Positions 17,597 through 25,722 of a stretch of DNA of 64,000 bases are shown here, piece by piece. Positions within the stretch are counted from its first letter, which is position 1, and each line of letters begins with the position of its first letter. The stretch comes from DP-19 sp036496285. Lineage in GTDB: Bacteria > Desulfobacterota > Binatia > UTPRO1. The stretch covers positions 1-64,000 of the forward strand of contig DASXLI010000100.1 in NCBI GenBank assembly GCA_036496285.1, written 5' to 3'. The notes beneath the pieces were generated by a model. It had not been told where the DNA came from. It worked only from the letters and a program-made list of their open reading frames with translations, and ran no database searches. Both the position numbers and the translations under genes were made by a program.

Positions 17597-18796
17597 ATGA
17601 CCCGCATCGCGATACTCTCGTTCACCGCGCTCGCCGCCCTGACGACTGCGACGCTCGCGACCTCCGCCCGCGCCGACGACGTCACCGCCGTGATCGCGGG
17701 CGGCACGCTGAAGATCAAGGGCGACACCGACGCGAACAACATCGCACTCGACCAGGCAGCGCTCGGCGCCAACCAGATCCGCGTGACCGGGACGGGAACG
17801 ACGATCAACGGCACGGTGGGACCGGTCGTATTGAGCAACTTCACCGGCGGCATCGCCGTCGACCTCGGCGCCGGCGACGACATACTGACGCTCGATAGCA
17901 TCACGAGTCACGGCGCCGTGAAGCTCGCCCTGGGTCCCGGCGACGACACCGTGACGCTCAATGCCGCGACCGTCGACGAGGCGATCGCCGTCGACCTTGG
18001 TGGCGGAAACAACGCGCTCCAGGTCTGCGGCGTCACCGTCGACAAGGGCATCACCATGAAGGTGGGGGCCGGCACGGGCATCGGCCGGAGCGCGACGTGC
18101 GGCTCGACGACCGCCAACGGGAACGGCAGCGTGCTCGTGATCGACGGCATCACCGTCGGGACGAACCTCGTTTTGAAGGGAAGCAAGACCGCCGAGACCG
18201 TGGTGCTGAACGAGCCTACGATCAACGGGAAGTCGTCGCTCTCGCTCGGCGGCGGCTCCGACGCGCTCTCCATCTGCGAGGCGACCATGGTCAAATCCCT
18301 CAGCGTGAAGCTCGGGGGCGGCGCGTCCTTCACGGCGCAGGCGCAATGCGGTACTGCGCTCGCGAGCTCGAACGGCGGCAACGCCCTCGTCATCGCGGCC
18401 TCGGACATCGACGACAGCTTCACGCTGAAGGGCAGCGCTGGTCCGGACTCGACTGTCCTGAAGGACACCAACGTCGGCCTGAGCTCGAAGGTGGATCTCG
18501 GTCAGGGGACGAACGGCATCCTCATCGACGGCGGTCTGACGGGCGAGTCCCTCACCATCAAGTCCGGCAAGGGCATCGACGCTGTGACGGTCAGCAATGC
18601 CGGCATTGGGGCGAACCTCACCGTCAGCGCCGGCGCAGGGAACAACGTCGTCGTGGTCAGCGGCACGACCAACATCGGGAAGAACCTCGCCGTGAAGACC
18701 GGCAACGACAACGACACGATCAACACGACCGGCGCCGTCGTGCAGGGCACCACGAAGATCCAGCACGGCAAGGGGAACGACTCGATCACGCCCTGA
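17597..18796 (+). CDS. Exported beta-solenoid-like repeat protein
   Basis: This is a 399-residue protein with a clear signal peptide ending SARADD (residue 27). The mature protein is almost entirely short beta repeats of about 20-23 residues, of the type (V/L)xLGxGxDxxxLxxxTV(G/D)xx, with repeated GGGNN, GAGDD and GKGND turns. The pattern resembles right-handed beta-helix or RTX-like rolls, in which Gly-Asp-rich turns can bind calcium; canonical GGxGxDxUx nonapeptides are not strictly kept. Three to four cysteines fall at similar phases in separate repeats. It ends in a repeat, with no anchor, so a soluble secreted protein is likely. Function is unknown. Confidence 0.75.
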   Translation: MTRIAILSFTALAALTTATLATSARADDVTAVIAGGTLKIKGDTDANNIALDQAALGANQIRVTGTGTTINGTVGPVVLSNFTGGIAVDLGAGDDILTLDSITSHGAVKLALGPGDDTVTLNAATVDEAIAVDLGGGNNALQVCGVTVDKGITMKVGAGTGIGRSATCGSTTANGNGSVLVIDGITVGTNLVLKGSKTAETVVLNEPTINGKSSLSLGGGSDALSICEATMVKSLSVKLGGGASFTAQAQCGTALASSNGGNALVIAASDIDDSFTLKGSAGPDSTVLKDTNVGLSSKVDLGQGTNGILIDGGLTGESLTIKSGKGIDAVTVSNAGIGANLTVSAGAGNNVVVVSGTTNIGKNLAVKTGNDNDTINTTGAVVQGTTKIQHGKGNDSITP

Positions 18797-19234
18797 GGTG
18801 GGATCACGCGGGGTGCTTGCGTGCGGTCGTACGGCGCGCGAGCCCCCAAGACCTCCGCCAGGATCACGGGCTCCTCTTGAATTCACGGAGATGGTCCGGG
18901 ACCTGGAGTCCGAGGCCGAGATCTGAGACGCGCTGCGGAGCTAGGCGACGCCGTGCACGGCGGACCGCGACGCTTTGCGCATTCTTGATCAGCGGCCGAC
19001 TACTGACCTTGCATCATCCCGGGCCCGCCCATAGCGGGCGGCATGAAGAACTCGCCAGGCATGGTCACGTCACCGAGCGCGACGACGCGCGCGGGGTCAG
19101 CAGTGGCCGCGAACCCGAGCCGGCTCGCGCTGCAACAATGGGCGGGTGCATCTCGCTCATTCGTGATACGGTGCGGCACCCCTCACGAAGCAGGCGCACG
19201 CCGCGTCCCCGGGGCGAAGATGGAGGCATCGAAG
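18797..19234. other. 438-base region without a convincing gene
   Basis: No convincing gene is visible. A GCCCGC/GCGGGC inverted repeat near 19022-19038 may be a weak terminator for the solenoid gene. A 59-codon GTG frame on the minus strand (19000-19179) ends in an unusual Met/Gly/Pro-rich peptide but has a poor ribosome site. The 3' end must contain the promoter of the desaturase gene; I see no clear -35/-10 pair. Confidence 0.4.
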
Positions 19235-20410
19235 ATGGAAGCGACGAGCGACGTCCGCCGGCACGGCATCACGCGGGTGAATTGGGTCACCGCGCTGTTC
19301 CTACTGTTCACCCCGCTCGTGGCGCTCGTTTGGGGCGTCGCGTACGTCCGCACGACGAGTGTGCGGGCCGTCGAGGTCGCCGCGTTCGTGTTCTACGTCT
19401 GCGCAACCGGCTTCAGCATCACCACCGGGTACCATCGGCTCTTCGCCCACCGCTCCTACGAATGCTCGCGGGTCGTGAAGATCGTCTACTTGCTGTTCGG
19501 TGCGGCGGCCTTCCAGCATTCCGTCCTGACGTGGTGCTCGGATCACCGGCGGCACCACAAGCACCTCGACGATGACGCCGACCCGTACAACATCCGGCGC
19601 GGCTTCTTCTGGGCGCACATGGGCTGGCTTCTGGTGACCGACCACAGGGAGCGGCAGGACCTGTCGAACGTCGGCGATCTCATGGCCGATCCCTGGATCC
19701 GTTTTCAGCACCGCTTCTACCTCCCGATCGCGGTGGTGATGGGTTTCGGCGTGCCCTTCGCGTTCGGATGGGCGGTCGGTTACCCGTGGGGGTGCGTGCT
19801 GTGGGCAGGACTGTTCCGGGTGGTGCTGGTGCATCACTCGACCTTCCTCGTGAACTCGCTGGCGCACACGCTCGGGCGGCGGCCCTACGTGCGGACGGTG
19901 TCGGCACGCGACAGCGTCGTTACCGCACTGCTCACGTTCGGCGAGGGCTACCACAACTTCCACCACCGCTTTGCATCGGACTACCGCAACGGCGTTGGGC
20001 GTAGCGCCTGGGATCCGAGCAAGTGGCTGATCCGGACCCTCGAGATGGTCGGGCTCGCCTCGAACCTGCGGCGTGTGCCGCGCGAGCGCATCATCGCGGC
20101 TCGGCTGCAATGCGAGTTGCAGCGGCTTCTCCAGCACCTGAGCGGGCGACCCGAGCTGGCCGTGACGCACCTGCGCGAGCGTTGCGCCAGCGTGGCGGCG
20201 AGCGTCGAGCGCGCTGCCTCGGAGCTCGGCCGTCGCGAGCACGCGCTGGCAGCGGCCCGCGCGCAACAGGGTCAGGGGCACCGTAGCCGACTGAAGCAGC
20301 TGCGAATGGAGCTACGGGCTGCGCGCCTCGAGCTGCGGGCCGCACACCTGCGATGGCGAGTCACGCTCTCCGACCTCTCGGGTGGTCGGCTCGCTCAGCC
20401 GACGTCGTAG
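19235..20410 (+). CDS. Stearoyl-CoA (delta-9)-type fatty acid desaturase with coiled-coil tail
   Basis: This membrane di-iron enzyme introduces a cis double bond into an acyl chain using O2 and an electron donor. The three histidine boxes of the delta-9 class are present: HRLFAH (67-72), HRRHHKH (104-110) and HNFHH (about 240). Four hydrophobic segments surround them. The ATG at 19235 is preceded by GGAGG at 8 bases; an ATG at 19220 is an alternative. Beyond about residue 285 an extra segment of roughly 105 residues, rich in Leu, Arg, Glu and Ala, is predicted to form a long helix or coiled coil. It is not part of typical bacterial desaturases. Confidence 0.9.
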   Translation: MEATSDVRRHGITRVNWVTALFLLFTPLVALVWGVAYVRTTSVRAVEVAAFVFYVCATGFSITTGYHRLFAHRSYECSRVVKIVYLLFGAAAFQHSVLTWCSDHRRHHKHLDDDADPYNIRRGFFWAHMGWLLVTDHRERQDLSNVGDLMADPWIRFQHRFYLPIAVVMGFGVPFAFGWAVGYPWGCVLWAGLFRVVLVHHSTFLVNSLAHTLGRRPYVRTVSARDSVVTALLTFGEGYHNFHHRFASDYRNGVGRSAWDPSKWLIRTLEMVGLASNLRRVPRERIIAARLQCELQRLLQHLSGRPELAVTHLRERCASVAASVERAASELGRREHALAAARAQQGQGHRSRLKQLRMELRAARLELRAAHLRWRVTLSDLSGGRLAQPTS

Positions 20411-20412
20411 CG

Positions 20413-20814
20413 CTACGCGACTGCCGTCGTCCGCGTGCACAACTGTGGAATCGCGGCCACGAGCCGCGCGACATCGATCGGCTTCGGCAGGTAGAGCGCC
20501 GCTTCGAGCTCCCGCGCGTGGCGCGGAAGGTCGCTGATACCCGACACGAGGATCACGGGGATGTCGCGCACCTTGCGGTCGGCGAGTTGCGCGCGCCGGA
20601 AGGCCTGGCCGCTCAATCCGTCCATCATCAGATCGAGCAGAATGATGCACGGAGGCGGTTCGCGATGAACCAAGCTGAGCGCCTCGGCGCCGGTTGCTGC
20701 GCAGAGCACGGCATGCCCCTCCGCGTCGAGCAACGCTTCCGTCGCTTCGCGAGTGATGGTGTCGTCTTCAACGACGAGAACGACGTGCGCGTGAGGCTGC
20801 GGGGGCAACAGCAT
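20413..20814 (-). CDS. Single-domain response regulator (CheY-like receiver)
   Basis: This is a 133-residue receiver domain without an output domain. Acidic pocket Asp17-Asp18 (VVEDD), phosphoacceptor Asp61 (IILLDLMMDG), the Ser of LVSGIS and the Lys of YLPKPI are all intact, so phosphotransfer competence is expected. It could relay phosphate or act by protein contact. No histidine kinase lies in the window. It converges with the desaturase gene with a 2-base gap, so the two are not co-transcribed. Confidence 0.88.
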   Translation of the reverse strand: MLLPPQPHAHVVLVVEDDTITREATEALLDAEGHAVLCAATGAEALSLVHREPPPCIILLDLMMDGLSGQAFRRAQLADRKVRDIPVILVSGISDLPRHARELEAALYLPKPIDVARLVAAIPQLCTRTTAVA

Positions 20815-20968
20815 CGGATCGGGATGCTACATGGTAGCCCCGTCGAGAACCAGCGATCCGATTGCGTGTGTGGGCCAGCGGCAACGCCTCGCGTCGTTGC
20901 ATGCCCGGCCACGCGGCGTAGTATGCGTCATGAGGGCGGGTCCGGCGTGATGCTGCACGCTGTCCCAC

Positions 20969-21469
20969 TCACGGCGTCCCTGCGGGAACCTTGACTCTCC
21001 GGTTCCCCGCGCGGCTCCGCCGGCCCCGCGCTCCTTTCGCCGGCTGCGCCGTGTTCTGTTCACGAGCGCGCGATGCTGATCCGGCTTTGGGGCGGCGGGT
21101 CCCTCGGAGGGGCGGGACCGGGACCACGTGAACGTGGCCGCCGCGGATGCCTCGCCGAATGTCCAGCCGCGCCAACAGCGCTTCGAGCTCCTGCTGGTCC
21201 GTCGTTGCAACGCCGATGAAGAACAGGATGCTGCTGCGGTGGCGGGTGCGACGTTGGGAAAAAAAGAGCAACCGCTCATGGCAACGCGCACTGCGAAGAT
21301 CGCGGCGGGTGATCGTCTCCCCGTAGATCATCCGCCGCCGTCCGGGGCTGATGCGGACCATCTCCGGGACTGGAACGCCGGTCAGGGGGCCTACGCAGGA
21401 ATATCCGAGTTGCGTGACGTGGACCTCGAGTGCCCGTTGCAAGCGCCGACGTGTCGGAGAATCAGCCAT
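20969..21469 (-). CDS. Conserved-looking hypothetical basic protein
   Basis: This is a 166-residue protein starting MADSPTRRRLQRALEVHV; the ATG at 21469 follows CCAGGACACG. The first 120 residues look like a folded alpha/beta domain, with YGETITRRDLRSARCHERL, an RRTRHRSSILFFIGV strand and an ELEALLARLDIRRG helix. The last 45 residues are low-complexity Arg/Ala/Gly. I do not recognise the family. It lies upstream of the receiver gene on the same strand with 154 bases between them. Confidence 0.55.
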   Translation of the reverse strand: MADSPTRRRLQRALEVHVTQLGYSCVGPLTGVPVPEMVRISPGRRRMIYGETITRRDLRSARCHERLLFFSQRRTRHRSSILFFIGVATTDQQELEALLARLDIRRGIRGGHVHVVPVPPLRGTRRPKAGSASRAREQNTAQPAKGARGRRSRAGNRRVKVPAGTP

Positions 21470-21587
21470 CGTGTCCTGGCGAGTCTACCGGGGCCCTGGT
21501 TCGGGGACAATGAATCGTCGAGCATGTGGGCAGTTGCCATTCCGCGGCGTCCCTGCGAGCCTCGTCAAACGACGGGGGGAGACGACC

Positions 21588-21728
21588 ATGGGAGACAAGT
21601 CACCAAAGTCGAAGGAGCGGGATCAGAAGAAGCGCAACGCCGCCACAACCAAGAACACAGAAGCGGCGAGAGCGAAGCAAGCAGGGCAGAGCCAGTATCA
21701 GCGGCCCTCGACGAAGGGGAAGGGCTAA
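21588..21728 (+). CDS. Small basic MGDKSPKSK protein
   Basis: This is a 46-residue, Lys/Gln/Ala-rich protein whose N-terminus MGDKSPKSKERDQKKRN matches a widespread small hypothetical family of proteobacteria that begins MGDKSPK(S/A)K. A strong GGGGGGAGA ribosome site precedes the ATG at 21588. It is highly charged and probably disordered; an RNA- or DNA-associated or stress role has been suggested by composition only. It is followed 9 bases later by another small gene, likely in the same transcript. Confidence 0.7.
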   Translation: MGDKSPKSKERDQKKRNAATTKNTEAARAKQAGQSQYQRPSTKGKG

Positions 21729-21737
21729 GGCGCGCCG

Positions 21738-22007
21738 ATGACGACCATCACCAACAAGACGCGGCGTCCCGTTCGTGTGCCGTTACCTGGCGGCAAGACC
21801 TTGCATCTTGGTCCGGGGAAGTCGGGTCAGATCTCGTCGAAGGACGCCGAAGACGTCCGAGTCAAGAAGCTCGTGGAAGAAGCCACGATCGAGATCGTCG
21901 ACGGGGACACGCCACATGCCTCCGCGGGCGGCGACGGTAACAAGGGACCACGGGGGGGCGGTCACCTGCCGCGCAGCGCTGGGGCGCGGCGGAGCGGGGA
22001 TCGGTAG
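21738..22007 (+). CDS. Small conserved protein with ITNKTRxPVxVPLPGGKTLHLGPG core
   Basis: This is an 89-residue protein. The first 60 residues form a compact beta domain: a TNKTRRPVRVPLPGGKTL strand pair, then HLGPGKSGQISSKDAED and a KKLVEEATIEIVDG ending. The pattern resembles small conserved hypothetical proteins found beside stress genes in soil bacteria. The last 30 residues are Gly-rich and variable. It has no membrane segment or metal motif. The short gap from the MGDKSPK gene suggests an operon. Confidence 0.65.
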   Translation: MTTITNKTRRPVRVPLPGGKTLHLGPGKSGQISSKDAEDVRVKKLVEEATIEIVDGDTPHASAGGDGNKGPRGGGHLPRSAGARRSGDR

Positions 22008-22033
22008 GCGCGACCGCTGCCGCGCCGGACGGG

Positions 22034-22065
22034 CACCGGCGCCCAGGCAAGCCCGGGCGCCGGTG
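22034..22065. terminator. Strong bidirectional hairpin between convergent genes
   Basis: CACCGGCGCCC pairs perfectly with GGGCGCCGGTG over 11 bp, and the intervening bases can extend the stem (GGC-AA-GCC). It lies between the plus-strand small protein gene and the minus-strand cold-shock gene and can serve both. No long U tract is present. Confidence 0.65.
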
Positions 22066-22071
22066 GACGCC

Positions 22072-22275
22072 TCAGGAAACCTTGATGACGTTCGCCGCCT
22101 GAAGCCCCTTGGGGCCCTTGACGACGTCGAATTCGACCTTCTGTCCTTCGTCGAGCGACTTGAACCCGTCGCCGGCGATGGCCTTGAAGTGGACGAACAC
22201 GTCTTCACCACCGCTCTGGGTGATGAAGCCGAACCCTTTCTCAGGGTTGAACCATTTTACGGTACCAGTTGGCAT
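22072..22275 (-). CDS. Cold-shock domain protein (CspA family)
   Basis: This is a 67-residue single OB-fold RNA chaperone that binds single-stranded nucleic acid in the cytoplasm. RNP1 (KGFGFIT) and RNP2 (VFVHF) are intact, and TGTVKWFNPEKGFGFI is the standard opening. The ATG at 22275 lies 8 bases after AAGGAGG; an ATG two codons upstream is too close to that site. The gene is about 97 bases downstream of the RRM gene on the same strand; that spacer may be the long leader usual for csp genes. Cold or stationary-phase regulation is family knowledge, not shown here. Confidence 0.95.
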   Translation of the reverse strand: MPTGTVKWFNPEKGFGFITQSGGEDVFVHFKAIAGDGFKSLDEGQKVEFDVVKGPKGLQAANVIKVS

Positions 22276-22372
22276 GAGCATTACCTCCTTTCTTTCAGAC
22301 TCGTCTTGAAGCGAGGGTGCTCACCCAACCGCTCACGACTGTGCTGGAATTTCTTCTACGACGCATGCAGGA

Positions 22373-22678
22373 CTAACGGCGGTTCCAACCGCCCCGGCCG
22401 CCACCACCACCGCCGCCGCCGCCGCCGCCCTCGCGATCGCGTGCTTCGCTGACGCGGATGGCGCGGCCCTTGATCTCTGTCCCATCGAGCTGCTGGATCG
22501 CGCGTTGCGCGTCGCCGCTGGAGCCCATCTCGACGAAGCCGAATCCTCGACTCTGGCCGGTCGAGCGATCGGTGATCACGCTGACCGAGTCGCACGGGCC
22601 GACCGGCCCGAAAGCGTCCTCGAGGTCCTTGTTGGTGACATCGAATGCGAGATTTCCTACGTACAGCTTCTTGCCCAT
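22373..22678 (-). CDS. RRM-type RNA-binding protein with Gly-rich tail
   Basis: This is a 101-residue protein with one RNA recognition motif: RNP2 LYVGNL (5-10) and RNP1 RGFGFVEM (about 45-52). A tail of a dozen glycines ending RGGWNRR follows, encoded by GGT/GGC trinucleotide repeats. This layout matches bacterial and cyanobacterial Rbp-type proteins, which are often cold-induced and act as RNA chaperones. A GGAGAGG ribosome site precedes the ATG. Its neighbour cspA and the two desaturases suggest a shared low-temperature response, which is inference. Confidence 0.92.
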   Translation of the reverse strand: MGKKLYVGNLAFDVTNKDLEDAFGPVGPCDSVSVITDRSTGQSRGFGFVEMGSSGDAQRAIQQLDGTEIKGRAIRVSEARDREGGGGGGGGGGGRGGWNRR

Positions 22679-23055
22679 GTGCCTCTCCTCTGGCTCTACG
22701 GCTTCGACGTTCTACTGAATGTACATGCGGGAGGACCGGAGCCTGAGGCGGCGGGGCTTCTCGCAACGATCAGTGTCGCAACCCATAACAACGAACGGTG
22801 GTGCGCACAAGATGCTCGTCCGGCACCGGGCTCGGCGAACCGCTGCGAGCTCCAACCCAGCGGAAATCCTCGCACCTCAGCGATCGTCGCGACCGCACGT
22901 GGCGTCCGCGCTCGGTTCGAGACGAAAGGCTCGGTCGCGATGCTGCGCAATTGCCTTGCACTCGCGGCCATCTGGTGAGAGAGTCGCATCTCCCCGCGAT
23001 GCTCGCCAGCAGGCGCTTTCCGCGTCGTCGGGTGAAGCGGACGGAAGGGAGATAG
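22679..23055. other. 377-base region without a recognised gene
   Basis: No frame here has a credible start, ribosome site and protein-like composition on either strand. It should contain the promoter of the RRM-csp pair on the minus strand and that of the zinc-ribbon gene on the plus strand. I see no clear operator, RNA gene or repeat in it. Confidence 0.35.
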
Positions 23056-23274
23056 ATGATGGCAACCGCATGGTTCGGTCCCTGTCCGCACTGCAAACGC
23101 GCCCTCTCGTATCTGCAAGGGGTCACGGGCAGCACGATGTCCCCTGTGTGCCCCGCGTGTCGCAAGGCCGTCACCGTTACCCGGGCGACGTTCTTGATGG
23201 TCGACAACTCGCGCCCGTCGACCGCTTCGCGAACCATCGTGGCCCCACCAGGGTCTGGACCTGTGACCGAGTAG
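23056..23274 (+). CDS. Small zinc-ribbon-like protein
   Basis: This is a 72-residue protein with two CxxC knuckles (CPHC at 10-13 and CPAC at 32-35) separated by about 18 residues, the spacing of a zinc ribbon. The remaining C-terminus is Ser/Thr/Pro-rich. A GGAAGGGAG ribosome site lies just upstream of the ATG at 23056. The size and paired knuckles support a real, metal-binding small protein, but no partner or function can be named. It precedes the second desaturase gene by about 120 bases. Confidence 0.55.
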   Translation: MMATAWFGPCPHCKRALSYLQGVTGSTMSPVCPACRKAVTVTRATFLMVDNSRPSTASRTIVAPPGSGPVTE

Positions 23275-23395
23275 CGGATTCGACGATCGCTCGGCACCCA
23301 GCAAGACAGGTTCATCTCGGCGGCCCCGCTGCGGGCGGTGGCAGCGTGACGGCACACGAGCGTCCCAGGCCCGCTCTTCGCACCTTCGACATGGC

Positions 23396-24523
23396 GTGCG
23401 CCCGATGACTGGCGCCCTGGCCGTATCGAGCCATCGCGCCGAAGAGCCGCGCAACGCTGTTCGCCGATATGCTCATGCCAGTGACCTCAGGGCGCTGAGC
23501 CAGGTCCTCGCGACCTTTGGACCGCTCGCACTGTTGTGGTGGGGCGCAGCGATGAGTGTCGGCGTCTCCCTGTGGCTGACGGCCGCGCTCGTTCCCCTCA
23601 TCAGCCTGTTCACGCTACGCGTATTCGCCCTGATGCATGAGTGCGGCCATGGCAGCCTGTTCCGCAAGCAGTCGCTCAATCGCGCTTTTGGCTTCGTCAT
23701 GGGCGTCACGGCAGGCATGCCTCAGTACGTCTGGTCGCAGCATCACAACTATCACCACGCGCACAACGGCAATTGGGACAAGTATCGCGGGCCGTATACG
23801 ACGCTCTCAGTCGACGAGTACGCGGCGCTGGGCGCAGTGCAACAGTTCATGTATCGATGGAAGTGCAGCATCTCGGGGGCCCCGATTGCCGGATTCATCT
23901 ATCTAATATTCAATCCGCGTTTCACGTGGCTGGACGGCAGCCTCCGCCTCACGGCCCACATCGTTCGGGGGAAGATTGCGCGGCCGGGCGAACCGTTACG
24001 CACGATCGCCGCGAGCTTCCAGACGCGGTACTGGAAGACACCCAAAGAATACCGACACATGTCGTGGAACAACGTGGTGCTGCTCGGCCTGTGGGTGCTG
24101 ATGTCTCACGCGCTGGGCACCGGCGTATTCTTCGCGATCTACGTGACCAGTCTGTCGCTTGCCGGTGGTGCGGGCATCGTCTTGTTTACGGTCCAGCACA
24201 ACTTCAGACATTCGTACGCGAGCGACGAGGAGCACTGGGACTACGACACCGGGGCGCTCGAAGGGACGAGCTACTTAACGTTACCGGCGTGGTTGAACTG
24301 GTTTACCGTGAACATCGGCTACCATCACATCCATCACCTGTGCTCACGGATCCCGAACTACCACCTGATCGAGTGTCACGACGAGCACCAACACCTGTTC
24401 TCGGCAGTCACTCGTCTCGATCTCTCCGCCGTATATCGATCGTTGCAATACATTCTCTGGGATACGCGTCTGCGCCAAATCATATCCGTCGCGGAGTATC
24501 GGGAGCAGCTCGTAGCGTCCTAG
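23396..24523 (+). CDS. Fatty acid desaturase, delta-12/omega type
   Basis: This is a 375-residue membrane di-iron oxygenase. Histidine boxes HECGHG (81-86), HHNYHH (116-121) and HHIHH (about 305) match the acyl-lipid desaturase/FADS class rather than the delta-9 acyl-CoA type at 19235. Several hydrophobic segments, including LWWGAAMSVGVSLW and TGVFFAIYVTSLSLAG, give the usual membrane topology. It likely adds a further double bond or a related oxidation to membrane acyl chains. The start is a GTG at 23396 or an ATG at 23405; neither has a strong ribosome site. Presence near cspA and the delta-9 enzyme fits membrane-fluidity control. Confidence 0.9.
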   Translation: MRPMTGALAVSSHRAEEPRNAVRRYAHASDLRALSQVLATFGPLALLWWGAAMSVGVSLWLTAALVPLISLFTLRVFALMHECGHGSLFRKQSLNRAFGFVMGVTAGMPQYVWSQHHNYHHAHNGNWDKYRGPYTTLSVDEYAALGAVQQFMYRWKCSISGAPIAGFIYLIFNPRFTWLDGSLRLTAHIVRGKIARPGEPLRTIAASFQTRYWKTPKEYRHMSWNNVVLLGLWVLMSHALGTGVFFAIYVTSLSLAGGAGIVLFTVQHNFRHSYASDEEHWDYDTGALEGTSYLTLPAWLNWFTVNIGYHHIHHLCSRIPNYHLIECHDEHQHLFSAVTRLDLSAVYRSLQYILWDTRLRQIISVAEYREQLVAS

Positions 24524-24539
24524 CGCCGGGCCGGCGTCG

Positions 24540-24968
24540 TCAGGTTGGTCCCGTCTCCTGACCGAGGAAGCTCCGGAGTTGCTGATCCGAAGCGGTCTCC
24601 GCGTCGGCGTCCTCGAGTAGGGTGTACATCTCCCAGGGGATGCTGTCCGCGTCCTGTACCCAGAACTTGTCGGCCTTTGCGTAGCAACAGGTCGTGCCCT
24701 CTTGCTGGAAGAGGGGGACGTCGCGCTGCTTGACGCGCACCATCTCCGAGGCGACTTCGCCCGTGCTGCCGTAGCGGATGCCGAGGTGGCTCAGAGTCCC
24801 GGGCTTCCCGCCGACGTTCAGCGAGAAGATGACGGGCGGGTCGGTCAGCTCGAACTTGGCATAGTCGTGCCGGACCTTCGCCGGCTCGATGCCCAGCATC
24901 TTTCGGTACTGCTCGACGGCTTCCGGGATACTGCGGACGTAGACGGCGACGTGGAACGTGTTGGCCAT
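24540..24968 (-). CDS. ArsI/CadI-type VOC metalloprotein
   Basis: This is a 142-residue vicinal-oxygen-chelate protein. FHVAVYVRSIPEAVEQYRKML opens the first beta-alpha-beta unit; SHLGIRYGS and TTCCYAKADKFWV with a WEMYTLLED ending match the ArsI/CadI group, including the adjacent Cys pair that binds trivalent organoarsenicals in ArsI. Members cleave C-As bonds or are cadmium/arsenic-induced. The ATG at 24968 has GGAGGAGG five bases upstream. It is divergent from a frameshifted arsR with a shared palindromic intergenic region, supporting arsenic control. Confidence 0.85.
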   Translation of the reverse strand: MANTFHVAVYVRSIPEAVEQYRKMLGIEPAKVRHDYAKFELTDPPVIFSLNVGGKPGTLSHLGIRYGSTGEVASEMVRVKQRDVPLFQQEGTTCCYAKADKFWVQDADSIPWEMYTLLEDADAETASDQQLRSFLGQETGPT

Positions 24969-25012
24969 GGCTGCCTCCTCCATCGAAGTTGATCGATATT
25001 GCGTCGTACATC

Positions 25013-25022
25013 GACATATGTC
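25013..25022. promoter_or_regulatory. Candidate ArsR operator palindrome
   Basis: GACATATGTC is a perfect palindrome in an A/T-rich island, flanked by partly symmetric AT positions, between the divergent ArsI-like gene (start 24968) and arsR (start 25035). Location and form match ArsR/SmtB-family operators; binding is inferred. Confidence 0.5.
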
Positions 25023-25034
25023 AATATGCCATCC

Positions 25035-25393
25035 ATGCCGGCGAAGCCCGTTGCCTTTTGTTGCCCACCCGTCCTGCGGCCTCGCATGACCAAGCGGGAC
25101 GCCGACGATCTCACGGCGTATTCCATGCGCTGGCGGATTCCGCGCGGCTACGGCTCCTGAGCTTTCTCAGCGCCCAGCCGGGTGGTGAGGCGTGCGTGTG
25201 CAATCTGACCGCGCCGGTCGGCCTGTCGCAGCCGACCGTGAGCCATCACTTGAAGGTCTTGAACGAGGCGGGGCTGCTCGCGCGCGAGAAGCGCGGCACC
25301 TGGGTGTACTATCGGCTCGTGCCGGAGCGGGTGCGGGCCGTGCGCGACGCGCTTGCGGTGCCGCCGACGCCGGCAGCCCGCGCGAGCGCCTAG
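25035..25393 (+). pseudogene. arsR: arsR repressor with a one-base deletion
   Basis: The ATG at 25035 encodes a typical ArsR N-terminus (MPAKPVAFCCPPVLRP, then TKRDADDLT). At about 25110-25116 the reading frame must shift by one base to continue as VFHALADSARLRLLSFLS, EACVCNLTAPVGLSQPTVSHHLKVLNEAGLL and WVYYRLVPE, ending at the TAG at 25393. The helix-turn-helix and the CVC metal-binding element survive in the second frame. Adding one base (for example making CGC before GTATTC) restores a normal protein of about 119 residues. This is either a true frameshift mutation or a sequence error in GC-rich DNA. Confidence 0.75.
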
Positions 25394-25722
25394 GCGAGCG
25401 GCTGGCGGGCGGCAACGTCGCCGTGGCGCTCCTCGCCAACACGCTGGCGACCGGCGCCGCGCTCGTCGCATTGCTGCTGACGTTCGCACCGATCTCGGGC
25501 GCGCATCTCAATCCGGTCGTCACGATCGCCGCCGCGTGGGAGCGGGGGCTGCCGTGGCCCGACGTCCCGGGCTACCTCGCGGCACAGGTTGGTGGAGCGC
25601 TCGCCGGTACTGCGATCGCGGACCTGATGTTCGAGGAGCCCGTGTTCTCCTTGGCGCGTCACGCGCGGAGCGGCCCGGCGCAGTGGTTGAGCGAGTTTGT
25701 CGCGACGTTCGGGCTGGTCGCG
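25394..25722 (+). pseudogene. Aquaporin (MIP) fragment, truncated at both ends
   Basis: The frame carries the middle of a MIP channel: GERLAGGNVAVALLANTL, the first half-helix SGAHLNPVVTI with its NPV motif, and LPWPDVPGYLAAQVGGALAG, then SGPAQWLSEFVATFGL. The first transmembrane helix and everything after about the third, including the second NPA half, are missing. No credible start codon or ribosome site exists; the frame begins at the arsR stop. It runs directly in frame into an ArsC fragment. Arsenic loci often encode an aquaglyceroporin beside arsC, so this is a deletion remnant of such a gene or an assembly collapse. Confidence 0.7.

Noticed and set aside
19000..19179. A 59-codon GTG frame on the minus strand ending in a Met/Gly/Pro-rich peptide
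   Set aside because: The ribosome site touches the start codon, the N-terminal half has no protein-like pattern and nothing supports expression; kept only as a note on the empty region.
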